From Flavobacteriales bacterium (GTDB lineage Bacteria > Bacteroidota > Bacteroidia > Flavobacteriales_D > Sanyastnellaceae): a stretch of DNA of 64,000 nucleotides. Each line of letters begins with the position of its first letter. Within the stretch, counting starts at the first letter, position 1. The stretch spans positions 1-64,000 of the forward strand of contig JAIXWP010000144.1 of the NCBI GenBank assembly GCA_027491215.1. The letters are read 5' to 3'. A program made the translations under genes and the position numbers. Of the stretch, positions 29,978 to 40,866 are shown in pieces. Under the pieces are notes generated by a model. It did not search any database and was not told the origin of the DNA. It worked only from the letters and a program-made list of their open reading frames with translations.

Positions 29978-31495
29978 CTGAATTTTGCATCCTACATATC
30001 AAAGAGGATTCTGAAGGGTGACCAACAGAATAAAATCTCGCGTCCTATTGTTCGAATAGCAACTGTGGGAATAGCAGTGGGCGTGGCTTTGATGATATTG
30101 TCTGTGGCTATCGTCAAAGGTTTTCAGAACGAGGTTAAGGGAATGGTGATTGGCTTTGGATCACACTTTCAAGTGGTCTCTAACAGGGACAACATCAGCA
30201 AGGACTCACAGCGAATAGAGTATAGTCAGGAAGTGTACGATAATCTCTCCAAAATTGAAGGAGTCAAAAAGGTACAAATATTTGCATCAAAGCCAGGTAT
30301 AATTGAGGCAAAGGAAGGTCTTCAAGGGGTTGCAATCAAAGGTGTGGGCAAAGATTATGACTGGACATTCCTCCAATCTGTTGTTGTGGAAGGGCGAATC
30401 ATTGACCAAAATCAAAAGACAGAAAACGAAATTTTTATTTCTGCTCTACTTGCCAAAAAGTTGAAGCTGAAATTGGGTGACAAGATCAGCCTCTATTTTG
30501 TGAATGATCAAAATGACGCGCGTCAGCGCAACTTTACTATAGTGGGGCTTTATACTACAGGGCTGGAAGACTATGACTCGCAATATGTTTTTGTAGATAT
30601 TTCTCATGTACAAAAACTGTCGGGATGGGGCTTGGAGGCTCAGATTTTAGTTGATACTGTATGTAATTTCGGACACATTGCTATCGGAGCGATGGGATTT
30701 GGTGGCGATGGCAACCATCGTTTTGATTGGAGCGATTCATCATGGAGAGGTGAGGGGCCACATTTCATTTTAGCTAAAAAAGACACCATCATTTCAGTGG
30801 CGCTATCCGATTTGTCGGGCACACAAAGCGATACAGCGTATGCAAAGATCGACTTCATTGATGATTCATCAACGGAACCATGCATACCTTACAAAGTGAG
30901 CACATGGACCTCTGGAGGAAGTCAAAGCAAGTACATCGGAGGCTATGAAATATTAATTGATAATTATGATCAATTGATGTTAGCTGATGATGCCATTTTT
31001 AACGCGCTACCGTACGATCTACAAACCTTTAAGATTACCGACAGAAGTCCAGAAATTTTCTCTTGGCTGGCGATGCTAGACATCAACGTAATCATCATCA
31101 TCATTTTAATGGTGGTTATTTCTATCGTCAATATGACCAGTGCTTTGCTTATCATTATTTTAGAACGTCAACAAATGATAGGCACGCTGAAAGCACTAGG
31201 GGCGCAGGACAAGCCGATTGTTAGAATTTTTTTGATGAACGCTGCATTTATAGTTGGAAGAGGATTGATCATCGGAAATGTTATCGGGCTGGGCTTGGCA
31301 TGGATTCAATATAAATTTGAAATAGTATCGCTCGATCCCGCAAATTATTATGTAGATAAAGTGCCGATTAGCATGGAGTGGGGCTTGTTCCTGGCTCTAG
31401 ATGCAGGTGCAATGATTATTTGTCTTATCGCACTAGTGCTTCCTGCAAAATATGTTTCAAGAATATCTCCCATCAGATCTATACGATTTAGTTAA
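29978..31495 (+). CDS. LolC/LolE-like FtsX-domain ABC transporter permease; probable CTG start at 29978 (ORF track starts at 29870)
   Basis: LNFASYISKRIL...ISRPIVRIATVGIAVGVALMILSVAIVKGFQNEV N-terminus, C-terminal FtsX domain IVNMTSALLIIILERQQMIGTLKALGAQ. Confidence 0.85.
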   Translation: MNFASYISKRILKGDQQNKISRPIVRIATVGIAVGVALMILSVAIVKGFQNEVKGMVIGFGSHFQVVSNRDNISKDSQRIEYSQEVYDNLSKIEGVKKVQIFASKPGIIEAKEGLQGVAIKGVGKDYDWTFLQSVVVEGRIIDQNQKTENEIFISALLAKKLKLKLGDKISLYFVNDQNDARQRNFTIVGLYTTGLEDYDSQYVFVDISHVQKLSGWGLEAQILVDTVCNFGHIAIGAMGFGGDGNHRFDWSDSSWRGEGPHFILAKKDTIISVALSDLSGTQSDTAYAKIDFIDDSSTEPCIPYKVSTWTSGGSQSKYIGGYEILIDNYDQLMLADDAIFNALPYDLQTFKITDRSPEIFSWLAMLDINVIIIIILMVVISIVNMTSALLIIILERQQMIGTLKALGAQDKPIVRIFLMNAAFIVGRGLIIGNVIGLGLAWIQYKFEIVSLDPANYYVDKVPISMEWGLFLALDAGAMIICLIALVLPAKYVSRISPIRSIRFS

Positions 31496-31531
31496 ATCGG
31501 TTGACCTATTTTTACCATCTCAATTTAAGAA

Positions 31532-32893
31532 ATGAAATACGCAAACAATATTTTAGAAACCATTGGAAATACTCCGATGGTGAAGATCAACAAACTCACT
31601 AAGGACATTCCAGCTTTGGTTTTGGCAAAAGTCGAAACCACTAATCCAGGAAACTCTATCAAAGATCGCATGGCTTTGAAAATGATCGAGGATGCGGAAA
31701 AGGACGGACGCCTCAAGCCAGGCGGAACGATAATCGAGGGTACTTCTGGAAATACTGGAATGGGCCTAGCGATTGCCTCAGTGATCAAGGGATACAAATG
31801 TATTTTTACTTCTACCGATAAGCAATCAAAAGAAAAGTTTGATGCTTTGAGAGCGTTCGGTGCCGAAGTAATCGTGTGTCCAACGAATGTCGATCCTGAA
31901 GATCCAAGATCATATTACAGCGTTTCTTCTCGCCTTGAAAAAGAAGTTCCAAATAGCTGGAAGCCTAATCAATATGATAATCCAAGCAATGCACAGGCGC
32001 ATTACGAATCAACAGGACCAGAAATTTGGGAACAAACAGATGGTAAAATTACCCATCTTGTGGTTGGTGTAGGAACCGGCGGTACTATCTCTGGGACAGC
32101 AAAATATTTGAAAGAAAAAAATCCAAATATTAAGGTCCTAGGAATTGACACTTATGGCTCTGTCTTCAAGAAATACAAAGAGACAGGAGACTTTGATAAA
32201 AATGAAATTTATCCATATATCACTGAAGGTATTGGGGAGGATTTTCTCCCACAGAATGTGGATTTTTCACTTATTGATCACTTCGAAAAAGTAACAGATA
32301 AAGACGCAGCTATTTACACTCGTGCCATCGCACGCGAAGAAGGTATCTTCGTTGGAAATAGCGCTGGATCAGCGATGGCGGGAGTCCTTCAAATGAAACA
32401 CATGTTTAAAGAAGGTGATGTGGTAGTAGTTATTTTCCACGATCATGGCACGAGATATCTTGGAAAAATGTTCAATGACGAGTGGATGCGCGATAGAGGA
32501 TTTCTTGAGGTGGAAAGAAAGACTGCCCGTGATCTCATTGCAGAACATATTGATAAGCCAATGGTGACCATCGGCTCTGGAGAGCTTATTGGACATGCTG
32601 TTGCGAAGATGAAGAAATTTGATATTTCCCAAATTCCAGTTATCAAAGATGACGTTATTGCGGGTTCAATTGATGAAAGTAAAATTTTTCAATTGCTGGT
32701 TGAGGATCCAAAATTATTGGATAAAAAAATCGATGAAATCATGGGAGACCCTTATCCTGTGGTTTCAGAAGAAACGGCAACAAGCGATGTTTCGAAATTG
32801 ATTACAAAGGATACTCCTGCAGTACTCGTAAAATTGCACAGCGGCAAATATCACATCGTGACCAAATATGATATCATTAGCAGTATTGCTTAA
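31532..32893 (+). CDS. Cystathionine beta-synthase (PLP domain + C-terminal CBS pair)
   Basis: NILETIGNTPMVKINKLTK, TNPGNSIKDRMALKMI, EGTSGNTGMGLA, GTGGTISGTAKYLKEKNP; CBS-like repeats at C-terminus. Confidence 0.92.
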   Translation: MKYANNILETIGNTPMVKINKLTKDIPALVLAKVETTNPGNSIKDRMALKMIEDAEKDGRLKPGGTIIEGTSGNTGMGLAIASVIKGYKCIFTSTDKQSKEKFDALRAFGAEVIVCPTNVDPEDPRSYYSVSSRLEKEVPNSWKPNQYDNPSNAQAHYESTGPEIWEQTDGKITHLVVGVGTGGTISGTAKYLKEKNPNIKVLGIDTYGSVFKKYKETGDFDKNEIYPYITEGIGEDFLPQNVDFSLIDHFEKVTDKDAAIYTRAIAREEGIFVGNSAGSAMAGVLQMKHMFKEGDVVVVIFHDHGTRYLGKMFNDEWMRDRGFLEVERKTARDLIAEHIDKPMVTIGSGELIGHAVAKMKKFDISQIPVIKDDVIAGSIDESKIFQLLVEDPKLLDKKIDEIMGDPYPVVSEETATSDVSKLITKDTPAVLVKLHSGKYHIVTKYDIISSIA

Positions 32894-32906
32894 TAAATGT
32901 AGAGCG

Positions 32907-32939
32907 AAAAAAAAACCGAGCGAACGCTCGGTTTTTTTA
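32907..32939. terminator. Bidirectional intrinsic terminator between convergent cbs and rocD
   Basis: AAAAAAAAACCGAGCGAACGCTCGGTTTTTTTAT. Confidence 0.88.
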
Positions 32940-32949
32940 TTTCTAGGAT

Positions 32950-34206
32950 TTAACTGAACTCTAAAATTGTACTCGAAATAATATCAATACACTCTCTCAA
33001 TTGTGTTTCATTGATGACAAGAGGTGGAGCGAATCGAATGATGTTTCCATGTGTTGGTTTTGCCAACAGTCCGTTTTCTGCAAGTCTTACACAAATGTTC
33101 CATGCCTTTTGGCTGTGCTCATCATCATTGATAACTACTGCATTCAGCAGGCCTTTACCGCGAACAAGTTTAACAAGTGAACTTCTTTTAGCTAGTTCAT
33201 TCATTTCATGTCTGAATATAACCCCAAGGTTTTCTGCGTTCTCAGAAAGCTTTTCATCTTGAAGAACTTGAAGTGCTTCTTGCGCTACAGCACATGCGAG
33301 AGGATTTCCGCCATAAGTAGAACCATGCTCACCTGGATGAATGGTCATCATCACCTCATCATTCGCAAGTACGGCTGAAACAGGTAACACGCCGCCAGAG
33401 AGGGCTTTACCAAGAATCAAAATATCGGGCTTCACATTTTCATGATCGCAAGCAAGCATTTTACCAGTGCGCGCGAGTCCCGTTTGAACTTCGTCAGCAA
33501 TCATAAGAACATTGTATTTTGTACAAAGTGCTCTGATGCCTTGTAAATAACCCTCATCAGGAACAACTACACCAGCCTCGCCTTGAATCGGCTCAAACAT
33601 GAATCCTGCAATGTTTGGTTCACTCTTAAAAATGTTTTCAATTGCTTCAAGGTTGTTGTAGGGTACGATTAAATACCCAGGAACAAATGGTCCAAAGCCG
33701 TTGGTGCTACTTGGATCTTGTGATGAAGAAATCGCCGCAATAGTTCTACCCCAAAAATTACCTTCGACAAATACCATCTTGGCTTCATTCGCAGGAACTT
33801 TCTTTACATCATATGCCCAACGACGAGCGAGTTTCAATGCTGTTTCACCACCCTCAACACCAGTATTCATAGGTAATACACGATCATAGCCAAAGAATGA
33901 AGTGATGAACTTTTCATAGCTTCCAAGTCTACTGTTATAAAATGCACGTGAAGTAAGCGTTAGCTTTTGAGCTTGCTCGGTTAAGGCAGCGATTATGCGC
34001 GGATGACAATGACCCTGATTCACTGCAGAGTAAGCTGAAAGAAAGTCAAAATATCTTTTGCCCTCAAGATCCCAAACATAAACGCCTTCACCGCGGTCGA
34101 GCACTACAGGGATTGGATGGTAGTTGTGAGCTCCATATTTATCTTCCAATTGCATTGCATGAGACGATGTAAGAGTAGATTCTTGAGTCATAATTTCTGC
34201 TGACAT
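32950..34206 (-). CDS. rocD: Ornithine--oxo-acid transaminase
   Basis: [84 protein letters not shown]. Confidence 0.96.
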   Translation of the reverse strand: MSAEIMTQESTLTSSHAMQLEDKYGAHNYHPIPVVLDRGEGVYVWDLEGKRYFDFLSAYSAVNQGHCHPRIIAALTEQAQKLTLTSRAFYNSRLGSYEKFITSFFGYDRVLPMNTGVEGGETALKLARRWAYDVKKVPANEAKMVFVEGNFWGRTIAAISSSQDPSSTNGFGPFVPGYLIVPYNNLEAIENIFKSEPNIAGFMFEPIQGEAGVVVPDEGYLQGIRALCTKYNVLMIADEVQTGLARTGKMLACDHENVKPDILILGKALSGGVLPVSAVLANDEVMMTIHPGEHGSTYGGNPLACAVAQEALQVLQDEKLSENAENLGVIFRHEMNELAKRSSLVKLVRGKGLLNAVVINDDEHSQKAWNICVRLAENGLLAKPTHGNIIRFAPPLVINETQLRECIDIISSTILEFS

Positions 34207-34224
34207 ATTGTGGTTTATTTAATA

Positions 34225-34232
34225 CAAAGGTA
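34225..34232 (-). promoter_or_regulatory. -7 promoter element TACCTTTG for rocD
   Basis: Plus-strand CAAAGGTA = reverse TACCTTTG, matching TAnnTTTG, about 18 nt upstream of rocD ATG. Confidence 0.5.
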
Positions 34233-34524
34233 CGACTTGAATTTTGGATAAAATAGTTGTCCTATGTGCTAAAAAACAACTTGAAAAAATAGTGAATTGT
34301 AAAGCTCTAGAAATCAAAGAGTCACAAATGGGAAAAGTCCGATGTGAGCGGGTTATAGCACGATGAAATTAATTTTTTGGTTGACGAAATTGAAAGTTTA
34401 ACATGAAAAAAAATCACAAAAAAAAGGTTTCTTCACTTTTTTACTCGAAACTTGCGACCTGAAATGAAATGATCGGTCAAACTAAGGCTGTTTAAGGCAG
34501 ACTGAAAGAATAGACTTAAGGTAT

Positions 34525-34632
34525 AGACAGAAAGGTGCGGGGAGCTATATTTCGTGGCTCAGGAGTGATTCAAAGTCCTGCCGTTTTGGGAGAGAGGGCG
34601 GCAGGTGCCCCGCATCCATTCTGTCTTTTTTT
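34525..34632 (+). ncRNA. Structured small RNA ending in a U-tract; candidate 6S-type (6S-Flavo-like) RNA
   Basis: Nested pairings: AGACAGAA(34525-34532)/TTCTGTCT(34619-34626), GCGGGG(34537-34542)/CCCCGC(34608-34613), CCTGCCG(34577-34583)/CGGCAGG(34599-34605), followed by TTTTTTTAT; no ORF here. Confidence 0.7.
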
Positions 34633-34690
34633 ATAATTAAGGTCCATTATTGCTTATTTTCGCGCTCGATTTCAAAGAAACAATAAACAA

Positions 34691-35110
34691 ATGGCAGGAA
34701 ATATCACATTTACCATGATCAAACCAGATGCAACTACAGCTGGTAACACGGGTAAAATCTTAGACAAAATCATCGAAGCTGGTTTCACAATCAAGGCTAT
34801 GAAATGGACGAAGTTGAGCAAGGAAGAAGCAGGTCGCTTCTACGCTGTTCACTCTGAGCGCCCTTTCTTCGGTGAATTAGTAGAATACATGACAAGCGGT
34901 CCAATCGTTGCCGCTATTCTTGAAAAAGACAATGCAGTTGAAGATTTCAGAACACTTATCGGTGCTACTGATCCACAAAAAGCTGCTGAAGGTACTATCC
35001 GTAGAATGTTCGCGCAAAGCATTGCTGCAAACGCAGTACACGGTTCTGATAGCGATGAAAATGCGCTTATTGAAGGTGCATTCTATTTCTCTTCTAGAGA
35101 ACACGCTTGA
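34691..35110 (+). CDS. ndk: Nucleoside diphosphate kinase
   Basis: [57 protein letters not shown]. Confidence 0.97.
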   Translation: MAGNITFTMIKPDATTAGNTGKILDKIIEAGFTIKAMKWTKLSKEEAGRFYAVHSERPFFGELVEYMTSGPIVAAILEKDNAVEDFRTLIGATDPQKAAEGTIRRMFAQSIAANAVHGSDSDENALIEGAFYFSSREHA

Positions 35111-35133
35111 TTACTCGAATCAATAAAATATAG

Positions 35134-35171
35134 AAAAGAGCAATCAGGTTTTCCTTGATTGCTCTTTTTTG
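35134..35171 (+). terminator. Intrinsic terminator after ndk
   Basis: AAAAGAGCAATCAGGTTTTCCTTGATTGCTCTTTTTT. Confidence 0.85.
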
Positions 35172-35209
35172 TTTCAACTACATTAACTACCACAATTTAT
35201 CTAGTAGAA

Positions 35210-36436
35210 ATGAATAAAATTAAAGTCGCAAATCCAATCGTGGAAATGGACGGTGATGAAATGACACGTATCATTTGGACCTTCATCAAAGACAAATTGA
35301 TTTTCCCGTATCTCGATTTGGATATTAAGTATTATGACCTCGGTATCGAAAATCGTGATGCGACCGAAGACCGTGTTACTGTTGAAGCTGCAGAAGCAAC
35401 ATTGAAATATAATGTGGCAGTAAAGTGCGCTACTATCACTCCGGACGAAGCTCGAGTGAAAGAGTTCAGCTTGAAGAAAATGTGGAAGAGTCCAAACGGT
35501 ACGATTCGTAACATTATTGGTGGTACAGTTTTCCGTGAGCCAATCATTTGCAACAACGTTCCTCGCTTGGTACCAGGTTGGACAATGCCAATCAACATCG
35601 GTCGTCACGCGTTCGGTGATCAATACCGCGCTACTGACACTACCATCAAAGGAAAAGGAAAGCTGACTATGTCTTTCACCCCAGAAGATGGCGGCGAAAC
35701 AAAGACTTGGGAAGTTTACAATTTCGAAGGAGATGGCGTAGCATTAAGCATGTACAACACGGACGAATCTATTTTTGGATTCGCTAGAAGCTGCATGAAC
35801 CAAGCGCTGATGAGAAAATGGAATCTTTACTTGTCTACAAAGAATACTATTTTGAAGGCTTATGATGGACGTTTCAAAGACATCTTCGAAGAGGTTTATC
35901 AAAGTGAATTCAAATCTAGATTTGAAGCAATCGGAATCAGTTATGAGCACCGTTTGATCGATGATATGGTGGCATACTGCTTAAAGAGCAACGGTGGATT
36001 TGTTTGGGCTTGTAAAAACTATGACGGCGATGTTCAAAGTGACATCGTAGCTCAAGGTTTTGGATCACTTGGTTTGATGACCTCTGCTTTGATTACTCCT
36101 GATGGAAAGACAATGGAGGCTGAAGCAGCTCACGGAACAGTGACTCGTCACTACCGCCAGCACCAACAAGGCAAAAAGACTTCTACGAATCCTATTGCAT
36201 CAATCTTCGCATGGACGCAAGGTCTTGCTTTCCGTGGTAAATTGGATGGTAATGAGGAGTTGATTCGCTTCGCACAAACACTTGAAAAGGTGTGCGTGGA
36301 TTTAGTTGAGAGTGGAAAAATGACCAAAGATTTGGCTGTTTGTATCCACGGAGATAAAATGAATGAATCTCATTGGTTGACTACCGAGGATTTCCTTGAT
36401 GCAATCGATGCAGAATTAAAGAATAGAATGAGCTAA
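35210..36436 (+). CDS. icd: NADP-dependent isocitrate dehydrogenase (ORF track start 35159 overlaps the ndk terminator; ATG 35210 preferred)
   Basis: [53 protein letters not shown]: eukaryotic-type IDH N-terminus. Confidence 0.95.
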   Translation: MNKIKVANPIVEMDGDEMTRIIWTFIKDKLIFPYLDLDIKYYDLGIENRDATEDRVTVEAAEATLKYNVAVKCATITPDEARVKEFSLKKMWKSPNGTIRNIIGGTVFREPIICNNVPRLVPGWTMPINIGRHAFGDQYRATDTTIKGKGKLTMSFTPEDGGETKTWEVYNFEGDGVALSMYNTDESIFGFARSCMNQALMRKWNLYLSTKNTILKAYDGRFKDIFEEVYQSEFKSRFEAIGISYEHRLIDDMVAYCLKSNGGFVWACKNYDGDVQSDIVAQGFGSLGLMTSALITPDGKTMEAEAAHGTVTRHYRQHQQGKKTSTNPIASIFAWTQGLAFRGKLDGNEELIRFAQTLEKVCVDLVESGKMTKDLAVCIHGDKMNESHWLTTEDFLDAIDAELKNRMS

Positions 36437-36447
36437 GCTTATTCAAT

Positions 36448-36482
36448 AAAAAAAAGCCTCGTCATTGACGAGGCTTTTTTTT
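36448..36482. terminator. Bidirectional intrinsic terminator between icd and the LysM gene
   Basis: AAAAAAAAGCCTCGTCATTGACGAGGCTTTTTTTT. Confidence 0.88.
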
Positions 36483-36485
36483 GTC

Positions 36486-38279
36486 CTATCGTTCGAGTTT
36501 GTATTCAAATTCATCTGCGTATAGAATTACACAGTGTCTATTCTCAAAGCCAGATTCATTGCCAGTTTTGAAATAGTTAAATCCTGTAGATTGTAATCCA
36601 CTTGCTTTGATTTCATTAAAATGATTCGGAAAATCTCTTCCATAACTATTTAATGCTTGACCATAATACATCATCATATCATATCCCAATACTGCAAAGT
36701 CTGTAGGCTCTGTTTTGTATTTTTTTCTATACAATTCTATCCAATCTTGATTGCGAGCATCGGAGTAGTCAAGGTGAATTGTTTTGGGAAAATGGATATT
36801 GAATTTATTTTTTTGATCAGAGGAAATATTGGTCATTGTTTCCCATTCTGATTTTCCGTAAATAATCGCATTGGTGTTTTTTAATGCCTCGAAAACAGAA
36901 GCAATGGTCTTTTTGTCATTCGTTGGGACTACCACAATATTTTTCTTGGTTTTGCTTAAAGCCGCAGCCAGAGTAGGGACTGTGCTATTAGCTACCTTTA
37001 CTTGAATAACGGAGTCTTGCTTTGCTGCAAAATAAGATTGACTGAAAACTTGTACATCACGAGCGTCATCAATCTGAATAGATTGAATTAAAATGACATG
37101 ATCATTTTTATATTTTTCTGCAAGTGCTCTTCCTAAATACTCCCACTGCGTGGCTTCACTTGGACATGCTTTGCTCATGTTTTGAGAAGAAAGCAATATC
37201 TTATTGCTTAGTGGAAATGGGATAACCATATGGGCTCCTGATTTTTCCGTAGCCTTTGCTGTTTCGGTAATTGCATCTTTAAAGGCTGGTCCAATAATTA
37301 AGTCAGCATCTGCAATAGTTTTTTTTGCTAAGGCCCGTTGAATCGAAGATTTTGTATCAATGACATCTTCAATAGTCAGCTCTGCTGAAAGTCCTCGCGA
37401 CTTCAGTGAATCAACGGCCAGCAACATTCCTCTATAGAGATGCACGGAGGCATCACGGAATGTTTTTTCCCTATCGTTCAATGTTGAGTCTGCTTGATTC
37501 GAGTAGAATGGGAGTATAACCCCCACTTTATACTTTTCTTTTTTACTACCACCGATGATGGTCAATGGTTTGTTTTCAATGGGTTTCTCAATGGTTGGAG
37601 GTAAAACCGAAGGATCATTCGGTAGAGCCTTTACAGGGACATTTATAATTTGTCCTTCTTTTAAAGCCTCACTCATGCCAAGATTAGCTGCTTGTATAGC
37701 TTCTACTGTCACTTTGTATTGTCGAGCAATAGCATATAGAGTTTCACCAGATACAACAGTATGCTTTTTCATATTGGCTGTATTTTCTACAGCCGGTTCT
37801 GATGTGCTTTTTTTAATCGGAATAAGCACTTCCTGACCTTTCTTTAAACCTTGATCTGCTCCTGGATTGACAGCAATTATTTCATTGATGTCAATGTTGT
37901 AAAGTTTCGAAATGGAATAAAGTGTTTCTTTTTTTTCAACCTTGTGAACGAAGAAAGATTTGTCTCCTTTCGAAGTTACTTTTGAATCATTATACTTTGA
38001 TTTCTCGACAGGGATTCTCAAGGTTTGTCCAAGTTGCAAAGAGACGTCTGATCCCGGGTTTGATGCGACTATGTCATTGATGTCGATTTTGTATAGTTTG
38101 CAAATGGAGTAGAGTGTTTGTCCTTTCTCAACCGTGTGCATATAGTATGCCTTGCCTTGAACTTCTTCAACAGGGCCAATCACTTGCGCAGAGGATGAGC
38201 AAGAAGCAAATAATAGGACCACCAAAATGATCCATACACTATTTCTCCATTTCAAAATCGAGTTCATCATTATTCCCAT
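36486..38279 (-). CDS. Three-LysM protein fused to a periplasmic-binding-protein-like domain (start may be the ATG at about 38272 overlapping the guaA stop)
   Basis: Three LysM repeats ([79 protein letters not shown]) then [12 protein letters not shown]... type I PBP fold. Confidence 0.85.
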   Translation of the reverse strand: MGIMMNSILKWRNSVWIILVVLLFASCSSSAQVIGPVEEVQGKAYYMHTVEKGQTLYSICKLYKIDINDIVASNPGSDVSLQLGQTLRIPVEKSKYNDSKVTSKGDKSFFVHKVEKKETLYSISKLYNIDINEIIAVNPGADQGLKKGQEVLIPIKKSTSEPAVENTANMKKHTVVSGETLYAIARQYKVTVEAIQAANLGMSEALKEGQIINVPVKALPNDPSVLPPTIEKPIENKPLTIIGGSKKEKYKVGVILPFYSNQADSTLNDREKTFRDASVHLYRGMLLAVDSLKSRGLSAELTIEDVIDTKSSIQRALAKKTIADADLIIGPAFKDAITETAKATEKSGAHMVIPFPLSNKILLSSQNMSKACPSEATQWEYLGRALAEKYKNDHVILIQSIQIDDARDVQVFSQSYFAAKQDSVIQVKVANSTVPTLAAALSKTKKNIVVVPTNDKKTIASVFEALKNTNAIIYGKSEWETMTNISSDQKNKFNIHFPKTIHLDYSDARNQDWIELYRKKYKTEPTDFAVLGYDMMMYYGQALNSYGRDFPNHFNEIKASGLQSTGFNYFKTGNESGFENRHCVILYADEFEYKLER

Positions 38280-39802
38280 TCAATTGTTGCTGGTGGTTTT
38301 GAGCTAATGTCATACACCACGCGATTAACACCTTTCACTTTATTGATTATGTCATTGGAAACTTTCGCAAGAAATTCATGAGGAAGTCTGCTCCAGTCCG
38401 CTGTCATACCGTCTGTACTATTCACTGCGCGAAGTGCTACCGCTTGTTCATAGGTTCTTTCATCACCCATTACACCTACACTTTGAACTGGAAGCAGAAT
38501 TGCCCCTGCTTGCCAAACTTCATTGTATAAATTGTTTTCGCGAAGTCCATTAATCCAAATGGCGTCCACCTCTTGCAAGATGCGTACCTTTTCAGCAGTG
38601 ATGTCCCCAAGAATTCTGATTCCTAAACCAGGGCCAGGGAATGGATGTCTATCCAAGATAGATGATTTGATATTCATCGACCGACCAACTCTTCGCACTT
38701 CATCTTTGAATAACAGTCGCAATGGTTCTACCACACTGAGCTTCATGTAGTCAGGAAGTCCTCCAACATTGTGGTGGGATTTGATGGTCTGAGAAGGGCC
38801 GCCTCCAACGGATACGGACTCTATCACGTCAGGATAGATTGTTCCTTGACCAAGCCATTTCGCATCAGCGTATTGTTTAGATTCTTCATCAAACACATCG
38901 ATGAATACTTTACCGATAGCTTTGCGCTTAGCTTCTGGATCGGTTAGCCCTGCTAGTGCAGCATAAAATTTATCTTTTGCATCCACACCTTTAATGTTCA
39001 AGCCCATGTCTTGATAGCTGTGAAGTACCTCTTCATATTCATTTTTTCGAAGCAAACCATTATCTACAAAAATGCAAATGAGGTTCGGTCCAATGGCACG
39101 GTGAATGAGCATTGCGGCAACAGAAGAGTCAACGCCACCTGATAGCCCCATGATCACTTTGTCGTTTCCAATTTGTGATTTCAATTGAGCAACCGTTTCC
39201 TCCACGAATTGAGAAGGTGTCCAGTCTTGTGAGCAGCCACAAACATCTACCACAAAATTTTGAAGCAATTGCTTTCCATCGGTGCTGTGATAAACTTCAG
39301 GGTGGAATTGTACACCGTACACTTTTTGATCTCCGAGTTGATAACCTGCACAAGCGACATCTGAAGTTGAGCATACAATTTTCGCGCTAGGTCCTGCATT
39401 GAGAATAGTATCTCCATGCGACATCCAAACTTGCGAATCTGTAGGAATATCCTTCATGATGGCGCAAGAGCTATCAACTGACACCAAGTTTGCACGGCCA
39501 TATTCTCTGTGTGTAGATCTGATTACTTCGCCCCCATGTAATTCAGCTAGTAGCTGAGCACCATAGCAAATGCCTAACACAGGGAGTTTAGATGTATATT
39601 GAGAAACGTCTGGCTTAGGAGCACCGTCTTGTTTTACAGAAAAAGGACTACCAGAGAGAATAAGGCCTTTTACATTTGAAGTAATTTCAGGAGCTTTGTT
39701 CCAAGGATGAATTTCGCAATAGATGTTTAGTTCGCGAATACGACGCGCAATCAACTGAGTGACTTGCGAGCCAAAATCTAGTATGAGTATGGTCTCGTGC
39801 AT
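38270..39802 (-). CDS. guaA: GMP synthase (glutamine-hydrolyzing)
   Basis: [65 protein letters not shown]. Confidence 0.98.
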   Translation of the reverse strand: MHETILILDFGSQVTQLIARRIRELNIYCEIHPWNKAPEITSNVKGLILSGSPFSVKQDGAPKPDVSQYTSKLPVLGICYGAQLLAELHGGEVIRSTHREYGRANLVSVDSSCAIMKDIPTDSQVWMSHGDTILNAGPSAKIVCSTSDVACAGYQLGDQKVYGVQFHPEVYHSTDGKQLLQNFVVDVCGCSQDWTPSQFVEETVAQLKSQIGNDKVIMGLSGGVDSSVAAMLIHRAIGPNLICIFVDNGLLRKNEYEEVLHSYQDMGLNIKGVDAKDKFYAALAGLTDPEAKRKAIGKVFIDVFDEESKQYADAKWLGQGTIYPDVIESVSVGGGPSQTIKSHHNVGGLPDYMKLSVVEPLRLLFKDEVRRVGRSMNIKSSILDRHPFPGPGLGIRILGDITAEKVRILQEVDAIWINGLRENNLYNEVWQAGAILLPVQSVGVMGDERTYEQAVALRAVNSTDGMTADWSRLPHEFLAKVSNDIINKVKGVNRVVYDISSKPPATIEWE

Positions 39803-39829
39803 GGCTGCGAAATTAGTTATATCTGAGCA

Positions 39830-39837
39830 TACATTTG
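39830..39837 (+). promoter_or_regulatory. -7 promoter element TACATTTG upstream of maf
   Basis: TAnnTTTG match 17 nt before ATG 39855. Confidence 0.5.
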
Positions 39838-39854
39838 CTCAATAATTAGAAACA

Positions 39855-40439
39855 ATGCTATTAGCAGAAAAATATAAAAATCATAAGATAGTTTTAGCTT
39901 CGAAAAGCCCACGACGTCAGGAGTTGATGAAAGGATTGGATATTTCTTTCGAAGTGAGAACCATGGAAGTGGATGAGAGTTTTCCGCCAGCTTTACAGCG
40001 CGAAGAAATCCCTTTGTTTTTATCAAAGCTGAAAGCCCAAGCATTTTTACCTGAAATGAAAGCAAATGAAGTAGTAATTACTGCTGATACTGTTGTTTGG
40101 GTAAATGATCATGTGTTGAATAAGCCGGAGGATCGTGATGAAGCCATTGCGATGGTAAATGAGTTGAGCGGTAATCAACATGTGGTTTACACGGGTGTGA
40201 CGATCACTACAAAGGATAAGGCTTTATCCTTCTATGATGAGACCAAAGTGTATTTTGAGGCTTTGACGCAAGAGGAAATCGAGTACTATATCGACAAGTA
40301 TCAGCCCTATGATAAAGCTGGAAGTTATGGTGTTCAAGAGTTCATAGGTTATATGGGCATCAACAAGTTAGAAGGTTCGTATTTCAATGTGATGGGACTG
40401 CCAGTACATCAGGTCTACAAAAAATTAATGGAATTCTGA
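39855..40439 (+). CDS. Maf family nucleotide pyrophosphatase
   Basis: KIVLASKSPRRQELMKGL, VITADTVVWVND, YKPYDKAGSYGVQEF-like motif. Confidence 0.93.
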   Translation: MLLAEKYKNHKIVLASKSPRRQELMKGLDISFEVRTMEVDESFPPALQREEIPLFLSKLKAQAFLPEMKANEVVITADTVVWVNDHVLNKPEDRDEAIAMVNELSGNQHVVYTGVTITTKDKALSFYDETKVYFEALTQEEIEYYIDKYQPYDKAGSYGVQEFIGYMGINKLEGSYFNVMGLPVHQVYKKLMEF

Positions 40440-40506
40440 TAGAAAAGAGTTGGAAATTCAGTCATTATTTATACATTTGCCCCCTCAAAATTTATTGAGC
40501 CCAACC

Positions 40507-40595
40507 GGAAAGGTGGGTGAGTGGCTGAAACCAACAGTTTGCTAAACTGTCGTACTGGGTAACTGGTACCGGGGGTTCGAATCCCCCCCTTTCCG
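40507..40595 (+). tRNA. tRNA-Ser(GCU)
   Basis: GGAAAGG...CCTTTCC acceptor; CAGTTTGCTAAACTG anticodon arm (GCT); long variable arm; GGTTCGAATCC T-arm. Confidence 0.95.
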
Positions 40596-40674
40596 CAGAA
40601 ACCGAAGAGTCTGCCGACTCAAACGTTTCTCGCGAAAGCGAGGCAGGTTTGAAAAGGCAACTTTAGGTAAGTTT

Positions 40675-40748
40675 CGGGGTGTAGCGTAGCCCGGTATCGC
40701 GCCTGCTTTGGGAGCAGGAGGTCGTAGGTTCGAATCCTGCCACCCCGA
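40675..40748 (+). tRNA. tRNA-Pro(UGG)
   Basis: CGGGGTG...CACCCCG acceptor; CCTGCTTTGGGAGCAGG anticodon arm (TGG). Confidence 0.95.
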
Positions 40749-40750
40749 CA

Positions 40751-40786
40751 AAGAAAAGACAACTTCGGGGTTGTCTTTTCTGTTTT
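40751..40786 (+). terminator. Hairpin between tRNA-Pro and tRNA-Arg
   Basis: AAAGAAAAGACAACTTCGGGGTTGTCTTTTCTGTTTT. Confidence 0.75.
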
Positions 40787-40791
40787 ATAAT

Positions 40792-40865
40792 GATCTCGTA
40801 GCTCAGTTGGATAGAGCATCTGCCTTCTAAGCAGACGGTCAGGGGTTCGAATCCCTTCGGGATCA
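40792..40865 (+). tRNA. tRNA-Arg(UCU)
   Basis: GATCTCG...CGGGATC acceptor; TCTGCCTTCTAAGCAGA anticodon arm (TCT). Confidence 0.95.
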
Positions 40866-40866
40866 C

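Noticed and set aside
34410-34445. Minus-strand AAAAAAGTGAAGAAACCTTTTTTTTGTG upstream of rocD as a third copy of the 50.3-kb promoter-like module
   Set aside because: Partial resemblance only in AT-rich DNA, missing the downstream CGT and TTAAGGTTA blocks; too weak to claim.
35201-35623. 140-aa and 88-aa ORFs antisense to icd
   Set aside because: Overlap a highly conserved enzyme; no independent evidence.
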